NCBI GenBank assembly: GCA_003427395.1
Contig: BFEA01000245.1
Span: forward strand, 1,696,272-1,745,592
Source: Chara braunii
Lineage: Eukaryota > Streptophyta > Charophyceae > Charales > Characeae
Length of the DNA stretch: 49,321 nucleotides
Direction: 5' to 3'
A program made the position numbers and the translations under genes. The notes beneath the pieces were generated by a model, which saw only the letters and a list, made by a program, of their open reading frames with translations, was not told the DNA's origin and did no database searches. This document shows, piece by piece, positions 1 through 10,695 of this stretch (the first letter of the stretch is position 1; every line of letters begins with the position of its first letter).

Positions 1-403
1 GACTCCTTAGTCACCCCACAGACAAATCTGGACCCAACTATACTCTGTACGTTGGATGTGTCTGAAGCCTTAGAGGACCTTCAAGTTGAGTGGTCGGCAA
101 GGGACCCTCGTGAGTTTTGGGTGGCACTGAGTAGAGGTCCTAGAGGGGAGCATTTTGTTGTGGAAGTTGGTGTGGGTGGTCGCAAGTGCAGCGCCTTCAT
201 GGATATTGGCTTTCATGCGAAACTTCATAAGTCACGACTGTGTTGACAGACTGTGCCTAAAGGACCGGGTGCAGCGCCTTAGTAGACCGGTAGCATCTAC
301 TTTGGCTAACAAAGAGCGCATGATGGTGGAGGACAACATTCAAGATGTAGTCTGCACTTTCTCCTACCCAGGAGGAGAGATAAACCATAAGATATGATTC
401 CTG
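1..403 (+). pseudogene. Element A protease region, frameshifted
   Basis: This is the start of pol and its aspartic protease. The reading frame that opens near 52 carries the acidic leader and reaches MDIG near 200-211, where the protease active-site loop should be. It then runs into a TGA at 244. The downstream part (NFISHDCVDRL onwards) continues in the frame that starts at 155, so a small indel lies near 213. The active-site triad reads D-I-G rather than the usual D-T/S-G. It ends at a TGA near 395, after which the RT frame continues. It cannot give a working protease. Confidence 0.75.
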
Positions 404-2082
404 GTGAGCGACGAGTTGCCCATTGACATGTTGTTGGGCATGTACTACCTTGAGGTTGCCAAGCCCCAGTTTGACTGGGACAAGAAGGTGTTGAAGCACG
501 AGTTGCCTAGCGGGAGAACCGTTAGACTGGCTAAGTATAAAGCCAGTAGGTTGATAGACTCCTATAGGTGCTTATGCGCATCAACTTTCTATAATTATTA
601 TAAACAAAACCAAGAGGAAGGAATGTACTTAGTCTATGTCTCTGCAAAAGGGGAGGCCGTTAAAACATCCCCGGAGATAGAGACCATCGTCGCTAAGTAC
701 CCTGGTCTGTTTGAGGAGCCCTCAGGAGGCATAGACAGGGAGGTTGCTCATGCCATAGAGATGATCCCAGGTAGCAAGACACCTAAAGGGAGAATCTATA
801 GGATGACTCCGACCGAGTTGGACGAGCTTCGTCAACAACTGAAAGAGCTCACAGAAAATGGTTGGATTCGGCGTAGCACTTCCCCCTTTGGCTCACCAGT
901 CATGTTTGTTCCAAAGAAAGGGGGAACACTAAGGATGTGCATTGATTATAGAGGCCTCAATGCCATCACCGTTAAGAGCGCAGAGCCTCTACCACGCATC
1001 GACGTCCTATTGGATAGGGTGCAGGGATGTAAGTACTATACAAAGATAGACTTAAATCCGGCTACCATCCAATTGCCATAAGACTAGAGGACCAACACAA
1101 AACCGCATTTCACACCAGGTAAGGTCTGTACGAGTTTGTAGTGATGCCCTTTGGCCTTTGCAATGCGCCGAGTACATTCTAGCACGCCATGAATAGGATC
1201 TTTCATGACTACTTCGATAAGTTCGTTGTCGTGTACCTGGACGATATACTTATCCTTAGTAGAACTGCCGAGGAGCATGCTCAACATGTAGGCAAAGTAC
1301 TTTCACTCCTCCGACAGCACAAGTATAAGATAAACATAGAGAAATGCGAGTTCGGTCGCACTCGAATCTTGTACTCGGGTCGTGAAGTATCCGTGGACGG
1401 AATTAGGCCCGAAGATGCGAAGGTGGCCAACATTAGGGACTGGCTACGACCCCAGTCTGTGACTGAGGTCAGATCATTCTTGGGAATGTGTGGTTATTAC
1501 CGCAACTTCGTAAAGAACTATAGCACGATCGCATCTCCCTTGACGGATCTAACTCAACTTGATACACCATGGGACTGGATCGACGAGTGTGAGGCAGCTT
1601 TCAAGCGTTTGAAGCATGCTCTCACGCACCATGAGGTTCTCATGGTACCCGACCTACAAAGGTCATTTGTTATAACCAATGACGCAAGCCAATACGACAT
1701 TGGCGCAGTGTTGGCTCAGCAGAAAGGGAAAAAGTTGAGACCGGTCAAGTACATGAGCAAAAAAATGCGATCAAAGAAGTTGGCAAAGTCCACCTACAAG
1801 AGGGAACTCTACGCTCTCTACAAGGCACTTGTCCACTGAAGGCACTATCTGTTAGGAAGGTTTTTCTATTTGAGAACTGACCATCGGACACTCAAGTGGA
1901 TCAAGACACAACCGGTTCTCTCCGATGTACTCAAACGCTGGATTGAAGACATACATCAGTATGACTTCAAACTAGACTATGTGAAGGAAGAGTACAATAA
2001 GGTTGCAGATGCGTTGTCTAGAAGGGCAGATTACCTGGGTGCGTTGATTTCCGAGTTTGGCCTATCTGAGGACGTGACTTGA
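404..2082 (+). pseudogene. Element A reverse transcriptase and RNase H, broken
   Basis: The open part 404-1081 holds the linker and RT fingers (VPKKGGTLRMCIDYRGLNAI, YTKIDL). Compared with element B, one base is missing just after YTKIDL, and the TYR-to-stop (about 1120) and GLN-to-stop (about 1180) changes follow. The next open part (1189-1839) has the intact catalytic box YLDD at about 1234-1245 and the RT thumb and connection. It continues into RNase H (TNDASQYDIGAVLAQ, YKRELYALYKAL). A TGG-to-TGA stop at 1837 separates the last RNase H piece (1870-2082, LRTDHRTLKW and NKVADALSRR). Catalytic acidic residues of RT and RNase H are still visible, but translation is not possible. Confidence 0.85.
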
Positions 2083-3564
2083 TCTATGGAGGAAGCCTAG
2101 AAGGAAGATCCCATCACGATAAACATCATCAACAAACTTTAGGCTAAAGACAAAGCCACCACTGATGAGTTTGTGATGGTGGATGGGTTGCTCTTTCTTA
2201 ATAAAGCTGGTTTAAGAGATTAGTTGTTCCATCCAGGAAAGTTTTGCGTTGTTTTTTCTTAGGAGAATGCCACGGCGTAATGGGACATTTCGACTATATG
2301 AAGACTAGTGTCAACTTAGTACAAAGATCTTGGTGGCCTAACGTGCTGGACGATGCAAAGAAGTACGTATAGACCTGTCAGGTCTGTCAGCGGGACAAAC
2401 CGCGGACTCCAGCTCCGCTTGCGTTACTCAAGCCTCTACCCATTCCTGCTGGCCCATGGCAGAGTATCTCCATGGACTTCATGGATACTCTCGTGACCAG
2501 CAAGAATGGCAAGAGGTACATCTTTGTCATAGTGGATAGGTTCACTAAGTACGCTAGACTAATCGTCATGCCAAAGACTGCCAGGACTGAGCACGTCATC
2601 AAGTTGTTCATGGACAACTGGGTGTGTGACTTTGGACTTCCAAAAATGATCATCAGTGATAGAGATGTACGTTTCACAAGCGAGATGTGGAAGAAGGCCG
2701 CTGAACAGATGGGCAGTCAACTTCAGATAACTTCTGGGAATCATCCCGAAGCAAACGAGCAGGTTGAACAGATGAACCGAGAGGTGCAGCATCTGCTGAG
2801 GCATTACATCAAGCCCAACCAGAATGACTAGGATGAGAAATTACCTCTCATCGCCAGCATACAGCACCACCGACGCCAGTCCTAATCAACTGCATCTGGG
2901 GTGGAAGCCTAGATCCGCTCTAAACTTCCTCCTGCCTGAAAATCGACCTGCTGCAACTCTTGGAACCATCGAATTTGGTGTCCGGTATGAGAAACTACTG
3001 CAGGAGACTGTCGAACATATCAAGAAATCTCAGGAAGCTATGATTGCTTCTGAGAACAAATGTTACCGACAGTCCACATTTCAGGTTGGGGGACGTGTCT
3101 GGGTCAAGGCTAGTGAGTTGGGACAGGAATTGAACATCTCTAGGAAACTAATGCCTCAGTATTTCGGTCCCTAGGAAGTCGTGGACATTGTGGGGAATGC
3201 TTTGGATGGTCCCTCGTACGTCATTCGTATCCGTGGTCACTTACGCACTAACCTTGTTTTTCACGCCTCCAAGCTTGCACCTTTCGCTGAGACAACACAA
3301 TTCCCAACGCGGAGATCTATGGTGCCCCCAACCATGGATGGCCATGTGAACGTCGACGATATCCTGGATCACAGAGACACGCCTGTTCCCAAGCCACCTG
3401 GCAAAGGAAGACCTCCCAAACCTGCGAGGGAATACAGAGTACATTTCATGCATCATACAGATCCGAAGGAAGATCGATGGATTTCAAGGGAGGAACTTGT
3501 CAAGACAACTCCTCAGATCGTGGCAGATTGTGAGAAGAAAATGAAGGGGAAGGCACCAGCATGA
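2083..3564 (+). pseudogene. Element A integrase with chromodomain-like C-terminus, broken
   Basis: The zinc-binding H-H-C-C part lies at about 2255-2400 (CHGVMGHF ... TCQVCQ), with a TAG inside it. The core follows in 2472-2831: first Asp in SMDFMD (about 2470), second Asp in ISDRDVRF (about 2650-2675), and the Glu in QVEQMN (about 2760). Two TGG-to-TAG stops, at about 2829 and 3173, split the C-terminal part. The last stretch, 3181-3564, has PSYVIRIRGHLR, then a chromodomain-like module ending EDRWISREEL. All three core acidic residues are present, so the catalytic site decayed less than the reading frame. Confidence 0.85.
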
Positions 3565-3639
3565 AGCATCTTAGCGGACTTTTGAAGCTAAGGGGGATGA
3601 AATGTGAGGAACACTTACCCAATCTCTCCATCCCTCACC

Positions 3640-4503
3640 CTGCAGGTTGGCGGTGTTCAGTTTAAACAGACCTCATCCTCTTTGCAGGTTCGCCCCTGCA
3701 ATGAATTCCATGATAACAGGTTTGTGGTCCGAAAAGGAGTCATTTTGTTCCTCTATCTTGTTGACTGTTCCTGCAGCTTCTTCTGATAGGAGGAAGAAGT
3801 CCAGCCTCCTTTTGGCCCCTGCCGCTGTGGCCGTGTTTGCGAACCACGTGAACCCCGCCGAGCTTGGGTTCCTCTCCCTGTACACGTCCCTCAATCCCCA
3901 AGTCTGCATCCACCTGATCAGGTAAGCTCTATCTTATTTTATTCCGCCATCCTTCTCGGAATCGGTTCCTGGTCTCAGGACTTGGTTCCTATCCCCCGCT
4001 ACTATCATCCTCTCTGTCCTTGGTAAGACTACCGGGAGGGACTAAAAAAACTCTAATCTGTCCATCGGGTCGTTTGGAGCGTAAACAGTAGCAATCACCC
4101 AGTCCTCTTCTTCAATTGCAAGCTTCACCCAAAGCTATCTCCCCCATAAATCAGCATCAAAGTCGACTACTGATGCATCTACATCTCGGTGAATCAAAAT
4201 CGTTGTTCCTCCTTTGATTCCTCTCGCAGGGGACCACAGCTGAGGTCCGTCCCACCACTCCGTCAGATTCTGCACCTTTGACTCAGATAACTTAGTTTCC
4301 TAGATTAATAGGATGTCGATTCTCTTGTTGTGCACCCAGGACTTTATCCTGCTCCCTTTATTCTTGCCTCCTGAATCTCCCATTCCCTTTACATTCCAGC
4401 TTGCGCACTTGAGTCTAACCATTCTGTGTTCCGGAGGCTGAGGATGCTTGGATCTACCCTGCGATTGCCGCTTCCGGTCTAATGACTTCTTGCCATTTCT
4501 CAC
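3640..4503 (-). pseudogene. LINE ORF2 N-terminal AP endonuclease, interrupted
   Basis: ORF2 starts at ATG 4503, overlapping the last 50 bases of ORF1. The first endonuclease motif is LKCASWNVKGMG (about 4370-4405). The stretch RIDILLI is followed by a TAG at 4300-4302 exactly where the conserved QETK glutamine belongs (CAG to TAG). Later motifs are visible in 3909-3673: GLRDVYRERNPSSAGFTW, RRLDFFLLS and the C-terminal DSFSDHKPV with the catalytic SDH. A TGA near 3673 is followed in frame by a linker that still looks like LINE sequence up to about 3610. The enzyme would nick target DNA for target-primed reverse transcription. This copy is dead. Confidence 0.85.
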
Positions 4504-6550
4504 TGAGACTCTCTGCCAGGTACATTGATGTTAGATTCCTTCTTCGTGGGAGATTCTCATCGAGTTTCAGCAGGAAGTCAACGCCCGCACCTGGTTCCAC
4601 ATAGATATATGGGAGAATGGAGTGATCTCCCATAGTGAAAGAACTGAGCAGCACACAATCCATACCCACCTGGAGCATCCTGTCCCAGTGCTCGTCTGGA
4701 ATTCTTGCATCAATTAGAGGTATCGAATATTTAATTCTCCTTCCTCCTGGTATATCCACCGACACCTTTGGCATCATTTCTTCCGGAAACAATCTGAACT
4801 GGAACCTATTCGCAAAAAGTCTTTCCACCGCCTCCACTATTATCTGTGGTGTCGACAGTCCTTCAATCGGGGTGGCATGCAGGATCAGGTTACCTCCTTC
4901 TTGCCTTAATCCCAACACATACACGTTCAGACCGTGAAGACTGAGTGCGAATGGTAGGAGGCAGGCCTCCTCTAATTCTTTCTCTCCTCTTCCTCCCGTT
5001 TCCACTCCTTCTGGGATGTCCCTGAAGGTCTTTTCTGCTTCGTCCTCTCACATCACTGTTGTCGTTGCCGCTCCTTCCGTCGGTACTCCCCTTTCATCCT
5101 CCGGATCTTCTGGTCCATTCCCTAACCCATCTCCCCGAATCTTCCTCTTTCTGAGTGGGTTCTTTTCTTCTACGTCCATCCTTGTTTCGGACGTGGCTGG
5201 TTGACCGTCTTCGGTGTTTCCTGCTCTCTCCATTCCATTTCCTGTCCCCCCCTCTGGCCGTGGTTGTATTACACCTTGTGATGTGTTTATCCCGGCTGGT
5301 GTTCCGTATGGAACCGTTACTTCTCCCTGTGCTTGCCAGAGTCCTGAATGCTGCCATAGCCGCTTGAGCTTGCTGCCATTACTGTGACGGGCCTGCTGCG
5401 TACGGTGGAGGCTGGTATCTCCAACCGCCTACTTGGTAGTTCGGAATTACCGGAGTTGGTTGTACGACTTGCATCCCTTGTTGCTGTTGGAGCACTTGAC
5501 CTTGTTGTTGTTGTAACTGTAGCGCTGGGTCGCCCTACCTGCGATCTTGTTTCCCCCACCATCCGGTTGGTCTCTCGCCGCATCTCTTATTGTTCTTGAG
5601 TTTACTTCCTTTCTTTGGTTCCTTCTTCTTCCGCTGAAATTGTCACCCGATTTTCCACCTACCTGGCTCTGCTCGTACTGTTCGGTCAATCTTGGGCAGC
5701 CATTAGTTGTCGTGTGAAACCACCACTTGCACCTTTCACACCACGGTGTTGTGTGACATACTAGGGTCAGCTTAATGATTTCTCCATCTTCTAACTTCAT
5801 CGGCACCTCTGGGGAGAAGGCTGCTTCAACTTCCCTTGCGAAGTCGTACTTCAGATTCATTAACTTTGGCCTTGTCTTGTCTGGTTCTGCAGGGTATGCC
5901 TTTACTATCGCTCCAAACATTTTTTGAAGCATGTCTTCCAAATGAAACCTGGCCCGCACTGGAACTCGTATCACTGTCACCCAAAATTTTGTTTCCTCTT
6001 CCACTCGTCTTCTTTCCTCCAATCCCTTTTTTGTCATCCATGGTTTGAAGATCATGGGGTATTCCACGCTTCGAATTACCACCTTGTCTTCGCCTTTAGC
6101 CACCATCCAGTCCACCACTTGAGTTGACGTAGCTATGTAGGTCATGACATTTGGACCTTCTCCATGGACTCGTCCTCTCTTTACGGTTCTGTCGAAGACC
6201 CGTCTCCTCTACCATCCATTTTCATATGCTCTTATCAAATCCTCCTTAACCTTCAGCGATAGATCTCTTGCTGCCCCTTGAAAAATTACGGTAACCACCC
6301 TTTCCTTTAGCCATGCTGTTGTCAATTCCCCTACTCTTCTGTCCACTTGGAACACGCTTTCTCCCTCAATCTCCACGAACTCCCCATGGTTTAGTCTCTC
6401 GGGGCCAATCCCATCGTCGAAGCATTTGCCCAGTAGTAGTCTAATTCTTGCTTCGTCTGAGAGATTTACATCTCTTTCTCTCGGTGGAGATCTCGCTCTC
6501 CCCTCTCTCTCTCCTTGCTGAGGATGTTCCCTTCTTGGCATAGCCGCCAT
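4454..6550 (-). pseudogene. LINE ORF1, RNA-binding protein with zinc knuckle, interrupted
   Basis: The frame opens at ATG 6550 (MAAMPRREHPQQ). One in-frame TAG at about 6209 interrupts it, and the same frame continues at 6145 to 5447. That part contains a fold like the DUF4283/RRM-type domain of plant LINE ORF1 proteins (VVIRSVEYPMIFKPWM ... FWVTVIRVPVRA). A cysteine-histidine knuckle C-x2-C-x4-H-x5-C (CERCKWWFHTTTNGC) lies at about 5700-5745. A long Q/N/R-rich linker follows, with another break, and the C-terminal domain resumes at 5005 to 4454 in the same frame. ORF1 proteins bind the element RNA and form the ribonucleoprotein. This copy has at least two breaks. Confidence 0.8.
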
Positions 6551-6860
6551 CTTGGTTGCCTACTTAATTGCCTTATGTCTTCTCCGTCCGCCTCCGCTCC
6601 TTTGCCTCGTATCTCCCTCTTCCACTCACCACTGCTAACTACCCTACTCACTCCTATCTCCTCGTGTTTCCTTACTCCTCCGCCTTCACACATCAAGGGT
6701 GGGCGTCTATCCGACCCGCACCAACGCATGAGACACAACGTTCGTAGTTCTTCTCGCTACAACATACCTTCTCCTAGGACGGTCGATGGCGTGGATATCC
6801 CCCGCTGCTTCGACGGTTTGCTCGGAAGTTGCCGAGTGGGACCCTTCTCCTCACTGTAGC

Positions 6861-7253
6861 CCCATCATGGCGGTGGGAAGCTTCAGCCGACCGAACCGGC
6901 GCCTCACGCCGGTAGCGCTAACTTAGAGCGCTCGTAGCGCCAACCGCCGCGCCCCCCGCTCCAGGTCGTTTTTGGGGGCCGGACCTGCTTTGTTCTTTTT
7001 TTTGTTTTGTTTTTTGTTTATTTTTTTCGGTTGTGTTTTTTGCCCATTTCGTACGTTAGATATGTTCAGCAGGCTAGCACGAGGTGGCCTGAGTGGACTA
7101 CGCCGAAAAACGACGAAACGACTGTAGCATCCATTTTCTTTTTGTTCCGGCCCAGGGCGTTTGTGGGGGCTGGACCATCTTTGTTTTTGTTTTTTTTTTC
7201 GTTTTTTTTTTTTTCCCATTTCGCGTGTTAGATATGTTCAGCAGGCTAGCAAC
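6861..7253. repeat. Two diverged direct repeats of about 110 bp, offset 172 bp
   Basis: Segments at about 6963-7077 and 7142-7253 share a GGGGGC(C/T)GGACC start, a long T-rich tract, a CCCATTTCG box and GATATGTTCAGCAGGCTAGC (7059 and 7231), then a GAGG(T/C)(G/A)GCCTG end. They look like a tandem duplication or two ends of one element. I see no coding potential. 6861-6962 before them is GC-rich, with a short inverted repeat around AGCGCT. Confidence 0.75.
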
Positions 7254-7319
7254 GAGGCAGCCTGGTGCAGTACTGGGCTGAAACGGGCCCTCATCGTATT
7301 TGCGCTGGGTCGCCCGGTG

Positions 7320-7367
7320 GCCTGTACGGGCGGGCTGACCGGCCGGGCTGACCGGCCGGGCAACCCG
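7320..7367. repeat. Short GC-rich tandem duplication
   Basis: The 13-base motif GGGCTGACCGGCC occurs twice in direct tandem, followed by GGGCAACCCGGGC. Confidence 0.6.
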
Positions 7368-7827
7368 GGCAGGATCCGTGCAGTTCCAATCCTGTCCGGG
7401 CCGCCTGGTTCGTAGCACAACTTATTTATTTATTTATTTATTTATTTATGGGAAAATTTTCGAAATGCCCCCGAAGTTTTCGTTTATTTGCGGTGTGCCC
7501 CTGTGGAGGCCGACTTACCCTGTGGTGCCCCTCGGGCCTCTGAAATTTTCCGCAGGCCCCTGTCAGCATGGGGCGTAACTTTCCCATATGCCCTTACTGG
7601 ACCGTGGGTGGCGTTTCGTCGGTCCGTCCTTGAAATGCCCTCATGAGGGCACACATCTTTCTGTGATGCCCTTGCAGCAATGGAGGCAGGAATTCAAATT
7701 CAAAGTGGTAGGCATTCCACGCGCCGTCGCCGCCACGAAAAAGATGCAGCAGTGAGTGTTCGAGTCCGCCTCATCAGCGATCGATGTGTTGGAGTGTATA
7801 CAGCTACCGTGAGAAGGGGAGTGTGCA

Positions 7828-8822
7828 CGTGTGTGTGTGTGTGTGTGTGTCCATGCTCATTGCCCTCCTCACTCCTCCTCCATCCATGCGCATCGCCCTC
7901 CTCCCTCCTCCTCCTTCTCCGTCCTCGTCGCTCTCCTCTCTTCTCGTCCAGCCTCCATCCTCTATCCTGGTTCGAGTCCTTGTCCTCCCTACTCCTCTTC
8001 CCCTCCTCTTTCCTCGTTCCTCCCTCCTCCAACTTTCTCCTCGTCACCCCTCCCTCTCCACCTCCTCGATTGTCGACCTCCTATTCATCACCATGGCCGT
8101 CTTCTTGGCGTCATCGCCCATGCACATGTGCGCGTCTGCATATGTGTGTATGTGTGTGTGTGTGTGTGTGTGTCCATGCTCCTCCTCCCTCCTCCTCCAT
8201 ACATGCTTATTGCCCTCCTCCCTCCTCCATCCATGCTTATCGCCCTCCTCCCTCCTCCTCCATCCATGCTCGTCGCTCTCCTCTTTTCTCCTCCAGCCTC
8301 CATCCTCTATCCTCGTCGGCTCCGTCATCGTCATAGTCTTTGTCCTCCCTACTCCTTTCCATCCTCTTCCCTCGTTCCTCCTCTTCCCTCCTCTTCCCTC
8401 GTTACTCCTCTTCCCTCCTCTTCCCTCGTTCCTCCTCTTCCCTCCTCTTCCCTCGTTCCTCCTCTTCCCTCCTCTTCCCTCGTTCCTCCTCTTCCCTCCT
8501 CTTCCCTCGTTCCTCCCTCCTCCAACTTTCTCCTCGTCATCCCTTCCTCTCCTCCTCCTCGATTGTCGACCTCCTAACCATCAGCATAGCTGTCTTCTTG
8601 GTGTCATCGCCCATGCACGCGCGCGCTTCTGTATGTGTGTGTGTGTGTGTGTGTTGTGTGTGTGTGTGTGTTTTGTGTGTGTGTGTGTGTGTGTGTGTGC
8701 ATGTGTGTGTGTGTGGAAGGGTGTGTGTGTGCGCGCGCGTGTGTGTATATGTGTGTTGTGTGTGTGTATGTGTGTGTGTGTGTGTGTGCGTGTGCATGTG
8801 TGTGTGTGTGTGCGTCCATGCT
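7828..8822. repeat. GT microsatellites alternating with CT-rich blocks inside the fold-back element
   Basis: Three GT-rich tracts (7829-7850, 8142-8172, 8634-8815) are separated by CCTCCTC-rich blocks. A unit containing GTCGACCTCCTA, then a GTCATCGCCCATGCAC box, precedes the second and third GT tracts (about 8060-8130 and 8565-8630). So a block of about 500 bases has been duplicated. Long open frames here, on both strands, only reflect Ser/Pro/Leu or Cys/Val codons of simple repeats. Confidence 0.85.
8371..8505. repeat. 27-bp minisatellite, five copies
   Basis: The unit beginning CTCGTTCCTCCTCTTCCCTC repeats at 8371, 8398, 8425, 8452 and 8479 with almost no change, and a partial sixth begins at 8506. 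Confidence 0.9.
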
Positions 8823-9189
8823 CATCGCCAAATTTATGATATGCCCCGGTAGCATCTCTCCAGGGGCCAGGGGAAAGACTGTGAGTGTCAACAACGGCCA
8901 CAGGGGCTCGCTGGAAAGATGGACGGTACCAATAAGGGCATATGGGAAACTTTTGTGCTGGTTCTCAACGCCCATCCGGTAGGGGCATACTGAAAATTTG
9001 GTACTGGTACCGGTAGGGGCATATGAAACATTTTTCAGGCCCAAACGACGGCAGGGGTTTTCTGGAAACATCATTCGTCGTCAGAGGCGCACGACAAGGT
9101 AAGTCGGCCGTTAGAGGGGCATGCCACAAATAAACGCAAACTTCAGGGGCATTTCGAAAATTTTCCCTTTATTTATTTATTTCTTTATT

Positions 9190-9525
9190 TATTTTTCTGA
9201 AAATTATAATTTACTTACCTTACCAGTTGTCCGATCGGGAGACGGTCGAGGGGGAGTTGTCCAAAAAATCGGACAACAGTTTTTTTGCCACTGTAAAAAA
9301 AAAAAAAACAAAGAGAATGGGGGAGGTTTGCACACTGCCGGGGGACCCCCCAGAAAAAGTTTGGAGCTATTATGAGCAAAAACAACAAAAAAAGTTGAAA
9401 CACTCTTTGGGGTGTGTGGGGGGGTGGGGTGCAAGCATCTTACGATTCAATAATAGTCTTACTTACTAACTAATTGCATGACTTAGTAACTGACTATATG
9501 ATTGACTGACTCACGGGCGGACATA
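9190..9525. other. Non-coding stretch, no gene seen
   Basis: This is A/T-rich sequence with an A-run at about 9295-9308. It contains two inverted copies of a GTTGTCC / GGACAAC motif (9229-9281). I see no supported reading frame. Confidence 0.5.
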
Positions 9526-9612
9526 CAGAAACACATAGACACACACACAGACACCAGCACAGACACACACAAACACACACACAGACACACACACAGACAC
9601 CCACGCACAACG
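9526..9612. repeat. CA-rich microsatellite
   Basis: Imperfect CACACA runs are interrupted by GACA. Confidence 0.9.
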
Positions 9613-9741
9613 ACATTCGCATTTACTAAACACGGTTGCGCCTTGTTGTTGTGATTTCAAGCACGACAAAGAAATGAGAGGGAAGCACAACCGATGCAGC
9701 ATATAGATTTCAACTGTGAACTTCAACAATGAGATGCAACT

Positions 9742-9747
<6 letters not shown>

Positions 9748-9793
<46 letters not shown>
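9748..9793. repeat. TC dinucleotide microsatellite
   Basis: An uninterrupted TC run of about 22 units. Confidence 0.95.
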
Positions 9794-9796
<3 letters not shown>

Positions 9797-9873
9797 TGTT
9801 GTCATGGCAGCAACCAATGATCCACAACCACTCACGCAAATGCACATTGCATCAACCTCAATCCGAACACGTC

Positions 9874-9940
9874 CCCCACACTCCACCGCCCCCCACCTGA
9901 GACACCCACACTCCACCGCCCCCCACCCGAGACACCCACA
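9874..9940. repeat. 30-bp direct tandem duplication
   Basis: The unit CACACTCCACCGCCCCCCAC followed by C(T/C)GAGACACC occurs twice in succession. Confidence 0.85.
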
Positions 9941-9976
9941 AAGAGGAATGCACGTAGATGGACAGAGACCACAACA

Positions 9977-10251
9977 CTACATCCCACTAGTCCGCCATGT
10001 TGCCGGTGCCATTGGAGTTGTCGTCATCGCCTGCCTCATCTTGACCCTCATATGAGTCTCCTCTGCATAGTCGCTACCGGACATCTCATCTGAGGTGTTG
10101 CCGATATCATTCTCATTAGGATCATCATCCAGCACGCGAGTAGAGGTTTTTTGCATCTCTCTACCAGTTGCTCGAGATATTGTACGGACACCGGCTGCAA
10201 CACCAACTCCTGCAGCAATCCCCTCCTCAACATCGTTAGTCTTTGACCTAC
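9977..10251 (-). other. Unrecognised acidic reading frame fragment
   Basis: An open minus-strand frame ends in a Gly/Ala/Val stretch (EEGIAAGVGVAAGVRTIS), a basic patch, then an acidic run (DDDPNENDIGNTSDEMSGSD). Codon composition is more protein-like than the surrounding simple repeats. The ORF runs on at its N-terminal side into the C1 LTR-like sequence, so only the part up to about 10251 is considered here. I do not recognise a family. It could be the C-terminal exon of a transposon or host gene fragment, or chance. Confidence 0.25.
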
Positions 10252-10695
10252 TTTGGCGGACCCACCAGGTGTGGTGCTCCACCTGGGATACAGATGGGGA
10301 TGGAGGATGAGAGTGGAGCAAGATGGCACAGCGCAGCTCCCACACGAGACTCCAACGCAGGTACTCCAAACTGTGCGAATGCAGAATGATCCAAACACAG
10401 ACTCTGGCTGGATTATACCCCAGGGGACTGACTGGACTGGACTGGATTGGCTGGTATTGCCAAAGGTACCGGCCTGGACTGGACTACCCCGAATACAACA
10501 CAGGCCTGTGAGAACAGGCCAAGGGCGTACACTTCCGCCAAGTAGCGGAACTCTACCAAAGAAAAAGAAAACCCGAGTAGTCTAGGATGCGCAGCAAGCT
10601 CCATGTTGAGTCCATGCGATGCAACCTAGGATAGAAAATGTCACAAAAACAACAATGTCACAGCTAACCGCCTAAGTGAAAGCAGAAGCAACTAA
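10252..10695 (-). mobile_element. Element C1, distal part: LTR-like 3' end, cut by element B
   Basis: This sequence matches, in the same orientation, the 5' LTR of C2 (35843-36605) and the 3' end of C3 (40157-40660). Shared blocks include the GATACAGATGG region, GCACAGC..AGCTCCCAC, ACTCCAAACTGTGCGAATGC, and the GGACTGACTGGACTGG run. The part nearest 10695 corresponds to sequence that in C3 runs on unbroken into the element's 3' untranslated part. Here that continuity is interrupted by element B and resumes at 19701. Confidence 0.75.

Larger units (their letters stand above)
1..3640 (+). mobile_element. Ty3/gypsy retrotransposon A, degenerate pol remnant
   Basis: The segment reads through protease, reverse transcriptase, RNase H, integrase and a chromodomain-like end in the order of a Ty3/gypsy pol. 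It aligns by eye over its whole length with the pol of element B (15055-18740), at clearly lower similarity than two copies of one young family would show. The window starts inside pol, so gag and the 5' LTR lie outside or are lost. Several frameshifts and stops break it. A polypurine stretch (about 3588-3600) is followed by TGTGAGG at 3602, which could be the start of a 3' LTR, but LINE sequence takes over by about 3640. Either the LTR is cut to a few tens of bases or A ends at the LINE. Confidence 0.9.
3640..6860 (-). mobile_element. LINE (non-LTR) retrotransposon remnant
   Basis: On the minus strand an ORF1 with a zinc knuckle (6550 to 4454) is followed by, and overlaps, an ORF2 that starts with an apurinic/apyrimidinic endonuclease (4503 to about 3640). 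This is the usual order of plant LINEs. The 5' untranslated part appears to run up to about 6860. The reverse transcriptase expected after the endonuclease is absent: the sequence passes into element A near 3640. LINE copies are normally cut at their 5' ends, so loss of the 3' part suggests that element A inserted here or that a rearrangement occurred. Confidence 0.85.
7450..9167. mobile_element. Non-autonomous fold-back element with terminal inverted repeats
   Basis: The first about 80 bases (GGGAAAATTTTCGAAATGCC onwards) match the reverse complement of the last about 80 bases (9087-9167) at roughly 80% by eye. The sequence is flanked on both sides by TTTA repeats in the same orientation (7420-7449 and 9167-9199), as if it had inserted into and duplicated a TTTA microsatellite. 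Inside each arm a TGCCCCT-like motif recurs about every 20-45 bases, pointing inward from both ends. The interior is GT and CT-rich repeats. No transposase frame is visible, so it would be mobilised in trans if it is a DNA transposon. Confidence 0.7.

Noticed and set aside
7680-8852. Long open frames rich in Ser/Pro/Leu or Cys/Val
   Set aside because: They are translations of CT and GT simple repeats in several overlapping frames on both strands.
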